In this document: piece after piece, positions 50,943-59,880 of the stretch
Layout: every line of letters begins with the position of its first letter
How positions within the stretch are numbered: position 1 is the first letter of the stretch
Source: CAVVSD01 sp963757125
GTDB taxonomy: Bacteria > Actinomycetota > Thermoleophilia > Solirubrobacterales > Solirubrobacteraceae
Direction: 5' to 3'
Assembly (NCBI GenBank): GCA_963757125.1
Contig: CAVWQP010000009.1
Location: forward strand, 1,302,001-1,366,000
DNA: 64,000 nucleotides
The notes under the pieces: model-generated
What the model was told of the DNA's origin: nothing
Databases searched by the model: none
The model's input: the letters and a program-made list of their open reading frames with translations, nothing else
Position numbers and translations under genes: made by a program

Positions 50943-52865
50943 ATGCAGGTCACCCTCCCCGACGGCGCGACGCTCGAGCTGCCCGACGGCGCCACCGGCG
51001 CCGACGCGGCCGGCGCGATCGGCCCCGGCCTCCTCCGCGCCGCGCTCGCCGTCCGCGACAACGGCGCGCTGCGCGACCTCTCGGCGCCCCTGCGCGAGGA
51101 CCAGGAGATCAGGATCGTCACGAAGCGCGACGGCGACGACGCGCTCGAGCTGATCCGCCACGACGCGGCCCACGTCCTCGCGACAGCGGTCCTCGAGCTC
51201 TATCCCGGCGTGAAGATCTCCATCGGCCCGCCGATCGACGGCGGCTTCTACTACGACTTCGAGTTCCCGCCCGGCGTCTCGCTCTCCGAGGACGACCTCC
51301 CGCGCATCGAGGAGCGCATGCGCGAGCACGTCAAGGCGGACGAGCCGTTCATCCGCGAGGACGTGACGACCGACGTCGCCCTCGAGCGCTTCAGGGCCGA
51401 GGACCAGCCCTACAAGGTCGAGCTGGTGGAGGACCTCATCGCCAACGAAGGCGTGCAGACCGTCTCGCTGTACCGCAACGGCCCCTTCACCGACCTCTGC
51501 CGCGGCCCGCACGCCCCCGGCACCGGCCGCATCGGCGTGTTCAAGCTCCTGAGCGTCGCGGGCGCCTACTGGCGCGGCGACGCCAACCGCCAGATGCTCA
51601 CGCGCATCTACGGCACCGCGTTCTTCACGCAGGCCGAGCTGGACGAGCACCTCGAGCGCCTCGAGCAGGCCCGCGCCCGCGACCACCGCAAGCTCGGCCG
51701 CGAGCTGGGCCTGTTCATGTTCTCCGAGCTCAGCCCCGGCTCGCCGTTCTGGCTGCCGCGGGGGATGGCGGTCTGGAACGCGCTCACCGAGGTCTGGCGC
51801 GAGGAGAACGCCGCGCGCGGCTACCGCGAGGTCAAGACGCCGATCCTCTACGACATCGACCTCTTCAAGACCAGCGGTCACTGGGACGTGTACCGCGACA
51901 ACATGTACTTCACGGAGGTCGAGGAGCGGCCCATGGGCCTCAAGCCCATGAACTGCCCGGCGCACATCCAGCTCTACGCCGCCGAGCGCCGCTCCTACCG
52001 CGAGCTGCCCGTCCGGTACTCCGAGCAGGGCCTCGTGCACCGCCACGAGCCGAGCGGCACGCTGCACGGCCTCCTGCGGGTCCGGCACATCACGCAGGAC
52101 GACGCGCACATCTTCTGCACGCCCGAGCAGGTCCAGGACGAGGTCATCCGCTGCCTCGAGTTCGGCTTCGCGATCTACGACCTCTTCGGGTTCGAGCCCA
52201 AGCTCGAGCTGTCGACGCGCCCCGACAAGCGCATCGGCACCGACGACATGTGGGACCGCGCCGAGGCCGCGCTCGCGCAGGCGCTCGACGCGCGCGGCCT
52301 CACGTACGAGGTCAACGAGGGCGACGGCGCCTTCTACGGCCCGAAGATCGACCTGCACATGACCGACTCCATCGGCCGCTCCTGGCAGCTCGGGACCGTG
52401 CAGTACGACGAGTCGATGCCCGAGCGCTTCGGCATCCACTACATCGGCGCGGACGACGCCGAGCACCGCCCGGTGATGATCCACCGCGCGCTCCTGGGAT
52501 CCTTCGAGCGCTTCATCGGGATCCTCACCGAGCACTACGCCGGCGAGTTCCCGCTCTGGCTGGCGCCGGTCCAGGCCGCGGTCCTCCCGATCGCCGACCG
52601 CCACGTCGACGCGGGCCGCGAGGTCCTCGCCGCCCTGCACGCGGGCGGGCTGCGCGCCGAGATCGACGACCGCGCGGAGTCCGTCGGGCGCAAGATCCGC
52701 GAGGCGGAGCTGCGCAAGGTCCCCTTCATGCTCGTCGTGGGCGACCGCGAGGCGGAGCAGGGCACCGTCTCGGTCCGCGCGCGGCACGAGGGCGATCAGG
52801 GATCCGAGCCGGTGGCCGACCTCGTCGCCCGCCTCGCCGACCGGGTGGCCCGGCGGGAAGGTTGA
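50943..52865 (+). CDS. thrS: Threonyl-tRNA synthetase
   Basis: The 640-residue enzyme attaches threonine to tRNA-Thr. The TGS domain lies at residues 1-62 (VTLPDGATLELPDGATG), the editing domain follows with RHDAAHVLATA (HxxxH) and DLCRGPHAPGTG (CxxxH) for clearing mischarged serine. The class II core has MGLKPMNCPAHIQLYAAERR (zinc cysteine), HRHEPSGTLHGLLRVRHITQ with motif 2, and GADDAEHRPVMIHRALLGS with motif 3, then the anticodon-binding domain. Length is normal. It heads the translation block, followed by a coupled DUF192 gene and infC. Confidence 0.97.
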   Translation: MQVTLPDGATLELPDGATGADAAGAIGPGLLRAALAVRDNGALRDLSAPLREDQEIRIVTKRDGDDALELIRHDAAHVLATAVLELYPGVKISIGPPIDGGFYYDFEFPPGVSLSEDDLPRIEERMREHVKADEPFIREDVTTDVALERFRAEDQPYKVELVEDLIANEGVQTVSLYRNGPFTDLCRGPHAPGTGRIGVFKLLSVAGAYWRGDANRQMLTRIYGTAFFTQAELDEHLERLEQARARDHRKLGRELGLFMFSELSPGSPFWLPRGMAVWNALTEVWREENAARGYREVKTPILYDIDLFKTSGHWDVYRDNMYFTEVEERPMGLKPMNCPAHIQLYAAERRSYRELPVRYSEQGLVHRHEPSGTLHGLLRVRHITQDDAHIFCTPEQVQDEVIRCLEFGFAIYDLFGFEPKLELSTRPDKRIGTDDMWDRAEAALAQALDARGLTYEVNEGDGAFYGPKIDLHMTDSIGRSWQLGTVQYDESMPERFGIHYIGADDAEHRPVMIHRALLGSFERFIGILTEHYAGEFPLWLAPVQAAVLPIADRHVDAGREVLAALHAGGLRAEIDDRAESVGRKIREAELRKVPFMLVVGDREAEQGTVSVRARHEGDQGSEPVADLVARLADRVARREG

Positions 52866-53239
52866 CCTCCGAGCCCGGCGGAGGCGGTCTCTGGCGGCGT
52901 CGCCTCGACCCGCTGCCTGCGATCGCCCTGGAGGACGGGCTCACCGTCCACGTGGCCGCCGGGCCGTTCGCCCGGCTGCGCGGACTCGCCGCCCTGGAGG
53001 ACCTCCCGGGAGAGCACGGGCTGCTGCTCCCGCGGACCCGTTCGGTGCACACGTTCGGCATGCGGTTCGCGCTCGATCTGGTCTGGCTGACCCGCGACGG
53101 GGCGGTCCTCGCGATCGAGGGTTCCATCGGTCCGCGGCGCCACGCGATGGCCCGCAGCGCCCGCTCCGTGGTCGAGGTCCGGGAGGGCTGGGGTCCTCGG
53201 TTCGTCCAGGCCGGGCTCGAAAGGGCACTCCGTCGTTGA
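52862..53239 (+). CDS. DUF192-family protein
   Basis: A 125-residue protein with the DUF192 pattern: VHVAAGPFARLRGLAALE, HGLLLPRTRSVHTFGMRFAL (the SVHTFGM motif is the family mark) and DLVWLTRDGAVLAIEG. The start is the TTG at 52862, overlapping the thrS stop (TTGA); this is the only start that keeps the family N-terminus. The function is unknown; related proteins often accompany secretion or translation genes. Confidence 0.82.
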   Translation: MTSEPGGGGLWRRRLDPLPAIALEDGLTVHVAAGPFARLRGLAALEDLPGEHGLLLPRTRSVHTFGMRFALDLVWLTRDGAVLAIEGSIGPRRHAMARSARSVVEVREGWGPRFVQAGLERALRR

Positions 53240-53322
53240 CTCGGTGTTAGACTGGTGCGTGTTGACACACGTTCAAACGCACGCGTGCTCGCCATCGGCT
53301 TGACGCACGCCATCCAACGCTA
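53240..53322 (+). promoter_or_regulatory. Leader and possible promoter of the infC operon
   Basis: An 83-base gap holding an extended -10-like TGTTAGACT (53245-53253) and a TTGACA (53262-53267), then a leader to the GTG. IF3 operons often have such leaders. No riboswitch structure is obvious by eye. Confidence 0.35.
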
Positions 53323-54039
53323 GTGCCGGTACCGAGAAGGTTCGACCGGCGCCCGCCCGAGCGGGATCAGACCCGGATCAACGACAGGATCCGAGTCCCC
53401 GAGGTGCGGCTTATCGACGAGCAGGGAGCTCAGATCGGTGTCATGCGCACCGACGAGGCACTCCGCTACGCCCAAGACCGCGATCTCGACCTCGTCGAGG
53501 TCGCTGCTGAGGCCCGCCCGCCAGTTGTGCGGGTGCTCGACTACTCGAAGTACAAGTACGAGCAGGCCCAGAAACAGAAGCAGGCGCGCAAGCGCCAGCA
53601 GAACATCGTCATACGCGAGATCAAGTTCCGCCCGAAGATCGCGGCGCACGACTACGCCACCAAGAAGGGGCATGTCGAGCGCTTCCTCCGCCACAAGGAC
53701 AAGGTCAAGGTCACGATCATGTTCCGCGGGCGCGAGGTCACGCATCCGGAGCGCGGGCAGGAGATCCTGGACCGCCTGGCCGAGGAGCTCTCCGAGCTCG
53801 CGGTGGTGGAGCAGCGTCCGCAGCAGGACGGTCGCAACATGACGATGATGCTCGGCCCCTCGAAGGCCGTGCTCGCCGGCACGCTCGGCGAGGACGAGGA
53901 GGGCGGCGATGCCGACGGGGAGCCGGTCGCCGAGGAGGGCGTCAGCCTGAACGGCGACTCCAACGGCAACGGCGACATCGAGAGCGCACCCGACACCACG
54001 TCGGACCCCGCGCCCGAGACCACGCCCGACACCACCTGA
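53323..54039 (+). CDS. infC: Translation initiation factor IF-3
   Basis: The 238-residue product contains the IF3 N-terminal domain from about residue 18 (RINDRIRVPEVRLIDEQ, then TDEALRYAQDRDLDLVEVAA) and the C-terminal ribosome-binding domain (IKFRPKIAAHDYATKKGHVE, KVKVTIMFRGREVTHPERGQ). It prevents subunit joining and checks the initiator tRNA. The GTG start gives a short basic N-terminal extension; the C-terminus has an unusual acidic tail of 45 residues (DEEGGDADGEPVAEEG onward), longer than in most IF3. First gene of infC-rpmI-rplT. Confidence 0.96.
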   Translation: MPVPRRFDRRPPERDQTRINDRIRVPEVRLIDEQGAQIGVMRTDEALRYAQDRDLDLVEVAAEARPPVVRVLDYSKYKYEQAQKQKQARKRQQNIVIREIKFRPKIAAHDYATKKGHVERFLRHKDKVKVTIMFRGREVTHPERGQEILDRLAEELSELAVVEQRPQQDGRNMTMMLGPSKAVLAGTLGEDEEGGDADGEPVAEEGVSLNGDSNGNGDIESAPDTTSDPAPETTPDTT

Positions 54040-54048
54040 GCGGCGCGG

Positions 54049-54077
54049 CGAGCGGGTCAGCTATCCTGACCCGCTCG
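54049..54077 (+). promoter_or_regulatory. Hairpin directly before rpmI
   Basis: GAGCGGGTCAG, loop CTATC, CTGACCCGCTC: an 11-pair perfect stem (12 with the flanking C-G) ending 3 bases before the rpmI ATG. No Shine-Dalgarno sequence is visible there, so the hairpin covers the whole initiation region and may control rpmI-rplT translation, perhaps by ribosomal protein L20 as known in other bacteria. Confidence 0.6.
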
Positions 54078-54079
54078 TC

Positions 54080-54283
54080 ATGCCCAAGATGAAAACCCAC
54101 TCCGGCGCGAAGAAGCGCTTCAAGGTGACCGGTGGCGGCAAGGTCAAGGCCCGCCATGCCTTCACGAGCCACATTCTCGAGAAGAAGTCACCGAAGCGGA
54201 AGCGCCATCTCGGCCGTCCCGTGATCCTCGCCGACGAGGATGCCAAGCGCGTGAAGAAGCTGCTGGGAGCGAAGAGCAAGTGA
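54080..54283 (+). CDS. rpmI: Ribosomal protein bL35
   Basis: A 67-residue basic protein (MPKMKTHSGAKKRFKVTG, GKVKARHAFTSHILEKK) of the 50S subunit. Length and KMKTHSGAKKRFKVTG opening are diagnostic. The ATG follows a strong hairpin by only three bases and lacks a clear ribosome site. Its stop overlaps the rplT GTG (GTGA), linking the output of the two proteins. Confidence 0.97.
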   Translation: MPKMKTHSGAKKRFKVTGGGKVKARHAFTSHILEKKSPKRKRHLGRPVILADEDAKRVKKLLGAKSK

Positions 54284-54642
54284 CCCGCGTCAAGCGCTCC
54301 GTCAACGCACGCAAGAAGCGCCGCGCGACACTCGAGCGGGCGAAGGGCTACCGCGGCGACGCGCACGCCCACTACAAGCACGCCAAGGAAGCGCTGATGA
54401 AGGCGGACGCGTACGCGTACCGCGATCGCCGCAACCGCAAGCGCGACTTCCGCCGCCTCTGGATCACCCGGATCAACGCTGCCGCCCGCCTCAACGGCAT
54501 GAGCTACGGCACGTTCATCCACGGCCTCAACCTCGCCGGCATCGAGCTGGACCGCAAGGTCCTGGCCGACATCGCCGTGCGCGACCCCGAGACCTTCCGC
54601 CGATTCGTCGACGCAGCCCGCGAGGCGTCGGCCGCCGCCTAG
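54280..54642 (+). CDS. rplT: Ribosomal protein bL20
   Basis: A 120-residue basic protein (TRVKRSVNARKKRRATLERA, KGYRGDAHAHYKHAKEALMK, RRLWITRINAAARLNGMSYG) that binds 23S rRNA early in 50S assembly and in several bacteria represses its own operon. Typical length. The GTG start overlaps the rpmI stop. A strong terminator follows 30 bases after the stop, so the infC operon ends here. Confidence 0.97.
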   Translation: MTRVKRSVNARKKRRATLERAKGYRGDAHAHYKHAKEALMKADAYAYRDRRNRKRDFRRLWITRINAAARLNGMSYGTFIHGLNLAGIELDRKVLADIAVRDPETFRRFVDAAREASAAA

Positions 54643-54671
54643 TTCCAGAAGGCCGACACCGAGCACCTCAC

Positions 54672-54709
54672 GGGCGCCGACTCCCCACAGGGACGGCGCC
54701 CTTCTTTTT
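54672..54709 (+). terminator. Intrinsic terminator after rplT
   Basis: GGGCGCCG (54672-54679), a 14-base loop, CGGCGCCC (54694-54701), then TTCTTTTT. A perfect 8-pair GC stem with a T-run: a textbook Rho-independent terminator, separating the infC operon from the trmH-pheST-arg genes. Confidence 0.9.
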
Positions 54710-54721
54710 GCCCGATCACAG

Positions 54722-55417
54722 ATGACGATCACCAGCCCCCACAACCCCAAGCTCAAGGAGATCCGCAAGCTCGCCGCGCGGCGCGAGCGGGCGCGGACGG
54801 GGCTGTTCGTGGCCGAGGGCGAGGATCTCGTGCAGGCGGCGACCGCGGCCGGCTGGCGGCCGGTCCACCTGCTCTCGGCCGCCGGCAGCAGGCTCGACGG
54901 CGAGGAGGTCGAGCCCGCGCTCCTCGCGGAGGCCTCCGCGCTGGGATCGGGGTCGCGGACGATCGGCGTCTTCGAGCAGCGCTTCACCGAGCCCGCCGGC
55001 CCGCGCTGCGTCGCACTCTGGGGCGTGCGCGACCCCGGCAACGTCGGCACGGTGCTGCGCGCCGCGTTGTCCTTCGGCGCCGGCAGCGTCGTGATCGGCC
55101 CGGGCTGCGCGGATCCCTACGGCCCGAAGGCCGTGCGGGCGTCGATGGGCGCGATCTTCTCCGTGCCGCTCGCGCGGGCGTCGGCGATCGCCGACCTGCC
55201 CGGCGAGACGGTGGCGCTCGTCATGCGCGAGGGCGACTCGCTGCAGGGCCCGTCGGACGCGACGATCGTCGTCGGCGCGGAGCGCGCCGGGCTCGACGCC
55301 GAGACGGTCGCGCAGTGCACGCGGGCGGCGCACATCCCGATCGCGGGCGACTCCCTGAACGCCGCGATGGCTGCGACCGTCGCCCTGTACGAGTTCTCTA
55401 GGGTGCCCGGCGGATGA
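54722..55417 (+). CDS. TrmH/SpoU-family RNA 2'-O-methyltransferase
   Basis: The 231-residue product begins with the substrate-binding domain (SPHNPKLKEIRKLAARRERA, GLFVAEGEDLVQAA) and has the SPOUT knot motifs LWGVRDPGNVGTVLRAALSF (motif 1), VVVGAERAGLD (motif 2) and IPIAGDSLNAAMAATVALYE (motif 3), ending in the trefoil knot. It methylates a 2'-OH in rRNA or tRNA using SAM. The target base is unknown. The stop overlaps the pheS start (ATGA); this gene position beside pheST is widespread in high-GC Gram-positives. Confidence 0.92.
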   Translation: MTITSPHNPKLKEIRKLAARRERARTGLFVAEGEDLVQAATAAGWRPVHLLSAAGSRLDGEEVEPALLAEASALGSGSRTIGVFEQRFTEPAGPRCVALWGVRDPGNVGTVLRAALSFGAGSVVIGPGCADPYGPKAVRASMGAIFSVPLARASAIADLPGETVALVMREGDSLQGPSDATIVVGAERAGLDAETVAQCTRAAHIPIAGDSLNAAMAATVALYEFSRVPGG

Positions 55418-56448
55418 GCACGCTCGATCACATCGCCGATCTGCGCGCGCAGGCGGAGGCCGCGGTCGCCGAGGCCGCGACGACCGAGCGCCTCGAGGAG
55501 CTGCGGGTCCAGTGGCTCGGCCGGCGCGCCGAGCTGCCCAACCTCCTGCGCACCGTCGCCGAGCTGCCGCCCGAGGAGCGCGGCGCCGTCGGCCGCGCCG
55601 CCAACGAGGCGCGCCAGGCGATCACGCGCTCGATCGAGGAGACCCAGGCGCGGCTCGCCGAGGCCGAGCTCGAGCAGCGCCTGGAGCGCGACCGCGTCGA
55701 CGTCACGCTGCCCGGCACGCCGCCGCAGCCCGTCGGGCGCCTGCACCTGCTGACGCAGACGCGGCGGGAGATCGAGGACGTCTTCCTCGGCCTCGGCTTC
55801 CAGGTGCTCGAAGGGCCCGAGGTCGAGACCGTCCACAACAACTTCGACGCCCTCAACCACAGCCCGGCGCATCCCGCGCGGGCGAGGACGGACACGTTCT
55901 ACACGGCCGAGGACGCGGTGCTGCGCACCCACACCTCGCCGATGCAGATCCGCGCGATGGCGGCGTCGGACCCGCCGCTGTACGTCGTCATCCCCGGCCG
56001 CACGTACCGGCGCGACAACGACGCGACGCACACGCCGCAGTTCCACCAGGTCGAGGGGCTGGCGGTCGACACGGACATCACGCTCACCGACCTGAAGGGG
56101 ACGCTGCTCGCGTTCTCGCGCGCGATCTTCGGCCCCGACCGCGAGATCCGGCTGCGCCCGCACTTCTTCCCGTTCACCGAGCCGAGCGTCGAGGTCGACA
56201 TCTCCTGCTTCATGGAGCACGTGCCCGGCACCCGCTGTCCGGTGTGCAGGGACACCGGCTGGCTGGAGATCCTCGGCGCGGGCATGGTCGACCCCAACGT
56301 CTTCGGGCACGTCGGCTACGACGCCGAGCAGCTGTCGGGCTTCGCGTTCGGCATGGGCATCGAGCGCATCGCCATGCTCAAGCACGGCATCCCGGACCTC
56401 CGGCTGCTGTACGACAACGACCTCCGCGTCCTGGAGCAGTTCGGCTGA
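55414..56448 (+). CDS. pheS: Phenylalanyl-tRNA synthetase alpha subunit
   Basis: The 344-residue subunit has an N-terminal coiled-coil arm (RLEELRVQWLGRRAELPNLL) that contacts tRNA-Phe and a class II catalytic core with motif 1 (GFQVLEGPEVETVHNNFDAL), motif 2 (RTYRRDNDATHTPQFHQVEG) and motif 3 (SGFAFGMGIERIAMLKHGIP). It attaches phenylalanine to tRNA as an (alpha-beta)2 complex. Length is typical. Its stop TGA overlaps the pheT ATG by one base (TGATG). Confidence 0.97.
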   Translation: MSTLDHIADLRAQAEAAVAEAATTERLEELRVQWLGRRAELPNLLRTVAELPPEERGAVGRAANEARQAITRSIEETQARLAEAELEQRLERDRVDVTLPGTPPQPVGRLHLLTQTRREIEDVFLGLGFQVLEGPEVETVHNNFDALNHSPAHPARARTDTFYTAEDAVLRTHTSPMQIRAMAASDPPLYVVIPGRTYRRDNDATHTPQFHQVEGLAVDTDITLTDLKGTLLAFSRAIFGPDREIRLRPHFFPFTEPSVEVDISCFMEHVPGTRCPVCRDTGWLEILGAGMVDPNVFGHVGYDAEQLSGFAFGMGIERIAMLKHGIPDLRLLYDNDLRVLEQFG

Positions 56449-58859
56449 TGCTCGTCCCGATCCAATGGCTGCGCGAGCTCTGCTCGCCCGACATCTCGAC
56501 CGCCGACCTGGCGGAGCGCCTCGAGATGACCGGCACCGAGGTCGCCGGGATCACGACGCGCGGCGTCGGCGCGCACGACCGCTTCGTCGTCGGCCACGTG
56601 CTGACCGCCGAGCAGCACCCCGACGCCGACCGCCTGAAGGTCTGCACCGTCGACGTGGGCGAGGACGAGCCCGCCCACATCGTGTGCGGCGCGCCGAACG
56701 TCGCGGCCGGCCAGACGGTCGCGGTGGCGCGCCCGGGAGCGATCATGCCCGGCGGCGTCAAGCTCAAGAAGGCCAAGCTGCGCGGCCAGGTCTCCGAGGG
56801 GATGATCCTCGCCGAGGACGAGCTCGAGATCGGCGCCGACCACGCCGGGATCATGGTCCTGCAGCCCGACGGGCTGCGGCCCGGGCAGCCCCTGGAGGAC
56901 GTCCTGCCGCTCGGGACCGAGGTGCTCGACCTGGAGGCGACGCCCAACCGCCCCGACGAGCTGGGTCTCTACGGCGTCGCCCGCGAGGTCCACGCCGCAA
57001 CGGGCGCGCCGCTCGCGGAGGCGCCCTGGGCGACCGACCCGGGCTCGGCCGACGGCGATCTGCCCGCGACGATCGAGGTGCAGGCGCCGGACCTCTGCCC
57101 GCGGTTCACCGCGCGCGTGTTCGAGGACGTGACGATCGGCCCGTCGCCGCTCTGGCTCAAGGCGCGCCTGTCCGCGGCGGGGCAGCGGCCGATCAACAAC
57201 GTCGTCGACATCACGAACTACGTGATGCTCCTCACCGGCCAGCCGCTGCACGCGTTCGACCTCGACCGCGTCGCGGGCGCGCGCCTCGTCGTGCGCCGTG
57301 CCCAGGAGGGCGAGCAGGTCGTCACGCTCGACGACCAGGTCCGCACGCTGGGCCCCGCCGACTGCCTCATCGCCGACGACGAGGGCCCGACGTCGATCGC
57401 GGGGATCATGGGCGGCGACCGCTCCGAGGTCTCCGAGACGACGACGCGCGTGCTGCTCGAGGTCGCCAACTGGCACGGCCCGTCGATCAACGCGACGTCG
57501 AACAAGCTCGTCCTGCGCACCGAGGCCAGCTCCCGCTACGAGAAGGGCCTCGCGCCGGAGCAGACGATGGACGCGCAGGCGGTCGCCTCCGCGCTGCTCG
57601 TCGAGCTCGCGGGCGCGCGGCTCCTGCCGGGCACGATCGACGTCGGCGGCGCCGGTCCGGAGCCAGCCGTCCTGCGGCTGCGCGAGGCGCGCGTCGAGCG
57701 GCTGCTCGGCGTCCCGATCCCGCGCGACGAGCAGTCGGGCCACCTGCGGGCGCTCGGCTTCGGCGTGGCGGACGCCGGCGACGGGCTCGACGTGACGGTG
57801 CCGTACTGGCGCCGCGAGGACGTCACCCGCGAGGCGGACCTCATCGAGGAGATCGCGCGCCTGCACGGCGTCAACGAGAACCTCCCCGCGACGCTGCCGT
57901 CGCGCAAGGGCGCGATCGGCGTCCTCACCCCGGCCCAGCGGGTCCGCCGGCGCGCGGAGGACGTCCTCGTCGGCCGCGGCCTCTACGAGATCGCGGGCTG
58001 GAGCTTCGCCGACCGCGCGCTGCTGGACCGTCTGCGCATCCCGGGCGACAGCCCCCTGCGCGACGTCGTCGAGGTGGAGAACCCGATGAGCGAGGCGCAG
58101 GCGATCCTGCGTCCGACGATCCTCGGCTCGCTCCTGGACGCCGCTGCCGCGAACATGGCCCGCGGCCATCGCGACCTCGGGCTGTTCGAGTCCGCCGCGG
58201 TCTACCGCGCGAGCGACACCGAGCCGGCCGACGAGCACCACGCGCTCGCCGCGCTCGTCACCGGCCGCCTGACGCCGAGGTCGTGGGGCCCCGCCGCCGG
58301 CACCGCCGACATCTTCGCCGCATCCGCCCTCGTCGCGGCGGTCCTCGACACGCTGCGCGTCGACTGGTCGGTCGCACCTGCGTCGTGGCCGTTCCTGCAC
58401 CCGGGCCGCAGCGCCGAGGTCCGCGCGGGCGACGTGCGCCTGGGCTTCGTCGGCGAGGTCCATCCGCTCGTCGCCGCCAACTGGGACATCGAGCAGCCCG
58501 TCGCCGCGTTCGCACTCGATCTCGGCAAGGTCATCGACGCCGTGCCGGCGCCGGCCGGCTACGCGGACGTCGTCAGCTACCCGCCGCTGCGCCAGGACCT
58601 CGCCGTGATCCTGCCGGTGGACGTCGCCGCGGGCCGCGCGGCCGAGGTCATCCGCGGGGCGGGCGGAACGCTGCTCACCGGTGCCGAGGTCTTCGACGTG
58701 TACACGGGCGCCCAGGCGGGGGAGGGGCGGCGGTCGCTGGCCTTCGCCCTCACCTTCCGGGCCGCCGACCGCACGCTCACCGACGAGGACGTCGCGCCCG
58801 TGCGCGACGCGATCGTCGCTGCGCTGCGCGACGAGCTGGGAGGTGAGCTGCGTGGGTGA
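56448..58859 (+). CDS. pheT: Phenylalanyl-tRNA synthetase beta subunit
   Basis: The 803-residue partner of PheS. Domains in order: an N-terminal segment, an EMAP/tRNA-binding domain (HPDADRLKVCTVDVGEDEP, HIVCGAPNVAAGQTVAVARP), B3/B4 editing domain (RPINNVVDITNYVMLLTGQP), B5 (VPYWRREDVTREADLIEEIA), a catalytic-like core and a C-terminal anticodon-binding FDX-ACB domain (SYPPLRQDLAVILPVDVAAG). It completes the enzyme and proofreads tyrosine. The argC GTG lies 8 bases inside its 3' end. Confidence 0.97.
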   Translation: MLVPIQWLRELCSPDISTADLAERLEMTGTEVAGITTRGVGAHDRFVVGHVLTAEQHPDADRLKVCTVDVGEDEPAHIVCGAPNVAAGQTVAVARPGAIMPGGVKLKKAKLRGQVSEGMILAEDELEIGADHAGIMVLQPDGLRPGQPLEDVLPLGTEVLDLEATPNRPDELGLYGVAREVHAATGAPLAEAPWATDPGSADGDLPATIEVQAPDLCPRFTARVFEDVTIGPSPLWLKARLSAAGQRPINNVVDITNYVMLLTGQPLHAFDLDRVAGARLVVRRAQEGEQVVTLDDQVRTLGPADCLIADDEGPTSIAGIMGGDRSEVSETTTRVLLEVANWHGPSINATSNKLVLRTEASSRYEKGLAPEQTMDAQAVASALLVELAGARLLPGTIDVGGAGPEPAVLRLREARVERLLGVPIPRDEQSGHLRALGFGVADAGDGLDVTVPYWRREDVTREADLIEEIARLHGVNENLPATLPSRKGAIGVLTPAQRVRRRAEDVLVGRGLYEIAGWSFADRALLDRLRIPGDSPLRDVVEVENPMSEAQAILRPTILGSLLDAAAANMARGHRDLGLFESAAVYRASDTEPADEHHALAALVTGRLTPRSWGPAAGTADIFAASALVAAVLDTLRVDWSVAPASWPFLHPGRSAEVRAGDVRLGFVGEVHPLVAANWDIEQPVAAFALDLGKVIDAVPAPAGYADVVSYPPLRQDLAVILPVDVAAGRAAEVIRGAGGTLLTGAEVFDVYTGAQAGEGRRSLAFALTFRAADRTLTDEDVAPVRDAIVAALRDELGGELRG

Positions 58860-59880
58860 GACGGTCCTGGTCGCCGGCGGGTCGGGCTACGCGGGGGCGC
58901 TGGCCGCCCGCATCCTGCACCGCCATCCGCACTTCGAGCTCGCCGCCGTCACCTCACGATCGGACGTCGGCGTCCCCCTGAGCGACCTCTATCCGCACCA
59001 CCGGGTGCCGATGGTCCTCGAGGAGCTCGACCTCGACCGCCACGCGGACGTGGACGCCGCGATCGTCGGCTACCCGCACGCGGCGTCGGCGCCCCTCGTC
59101 GCCGAGCTGCGCCGCCGCGGCGTGCGCGTGATCGACCTGAGCGCGGACTTCCGGCTGCGCGACCGCGCGACGTACGAGCAGTGGTACGGCGAGCACCAGG
59201 CGCCCGAGCTGTTCGGCCGCGGCGTCTACGGCCTCCCGGAGCGCTACCGGGAGCAGATCGCCGACGCCGACCTCGTGGCCGGCCCCGGGTGCTTCCCGAC
59301 TGCGGCGATCCTCGGCGTGGCCCCGCTCGGCGGCGACGGGCTCGTGGCCGACGTCGTCATCGACGCGAAGAGCGGGGTCTCGGGCGCCGGGCGCGGGGCG
59401 AACCAGCGCACGCACTTCGTGAGCGTCGACGAGAACGTCGCCGCCTACAAGATCGAGGGTCACCGCCACGCACCGGAGATCGACCAGGAGCTGCGCGCGG
59501 CGGGCGCGCCGGTGACGTGCACCTTCACGCCGCACCTCCTCCCGCTCGACCAGGGCGAGCTGCTGTCCTGCTACGTGACCACGACCCGGCGCGTGAGCCA
59601 GTCCGAGCTCGAGGAGCGCTACGCGGCCGTGTACGCCGACGAGCCGTTCGTCGAGCTGACCGACGGCTCCCCGGGCGTGCGCGACGTGCGCGACACGAAC
59701 CTGTGCCGCATCAAGGTGCACTCCGAGGCGCGGACGGGCAAGGTCCACGTCTTCGCGGCGATCGACAACCTCTGGAAGGGCACGTCCTCGCAGGCCGTGC
59801 AGTCGCTGAACCTCATGTTCGGCCGGCCGGAGACCGAGGGCCTGGGCCCCGTGGCGGAGCCCGCCGGGGTCCCGGCGTGA
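58852..59880 (+). CDS. argC: N-acetyl-gamma-glutamyl-phosphate reductase
   Basis: The 342-residue enzyme reduces N-acetylglutamyl phosphate with NADPH in arginine synthesis. The nucleotide loop VLVAGGSGYAGALAARILH, RVIDLSADFRLRD and the catalytic cysteine in VAGPGCFPTAAILG are intact, as is HRHAPEIDQEL. The GTG start (with an AGGTGAG site) overlaps pheT by 8 bases, joining the arginine genes to the pheST transcript. First of the argCJBDG set. Confidence 0.97.
   Translation: MGETVLVAGGSGYAGALAARILHRHPHFELAAVTSRSDVGVPLSDLYPHHRVPMVLEELDLDRHADVDAAIVGYPHAASAPLVAELRRRGVRVIDLSADFRLRDRATYEQWYGEHQAPELFGRGVYGLPERYREQIADADLVAGPGCFPTAAILGVAPLGGDGLVADVVIDAKSGVSGAGRGANQRTHFVSVDENVAAYKIEGHRHAPEIDQELRAAGAPVTCTFTPHLLPLDQGELLSCYVTTTRRVSQSELEERYAAVYADEPFVELTDGSPGVRDVRDTNLCRIKVHSEARTGKVHVFAAIDNLWKGTSSQAVQSLNLMFGRPETEGLGPVAEPAGVPA

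Noticed and set aside
53262..53290. TTGACA as a complete sigma-70 promoter before infC
   Set aside because: No acceptable -10 element follows at the correct distance; only the extended -10-like TGTTAGACT is kept at low confidence.
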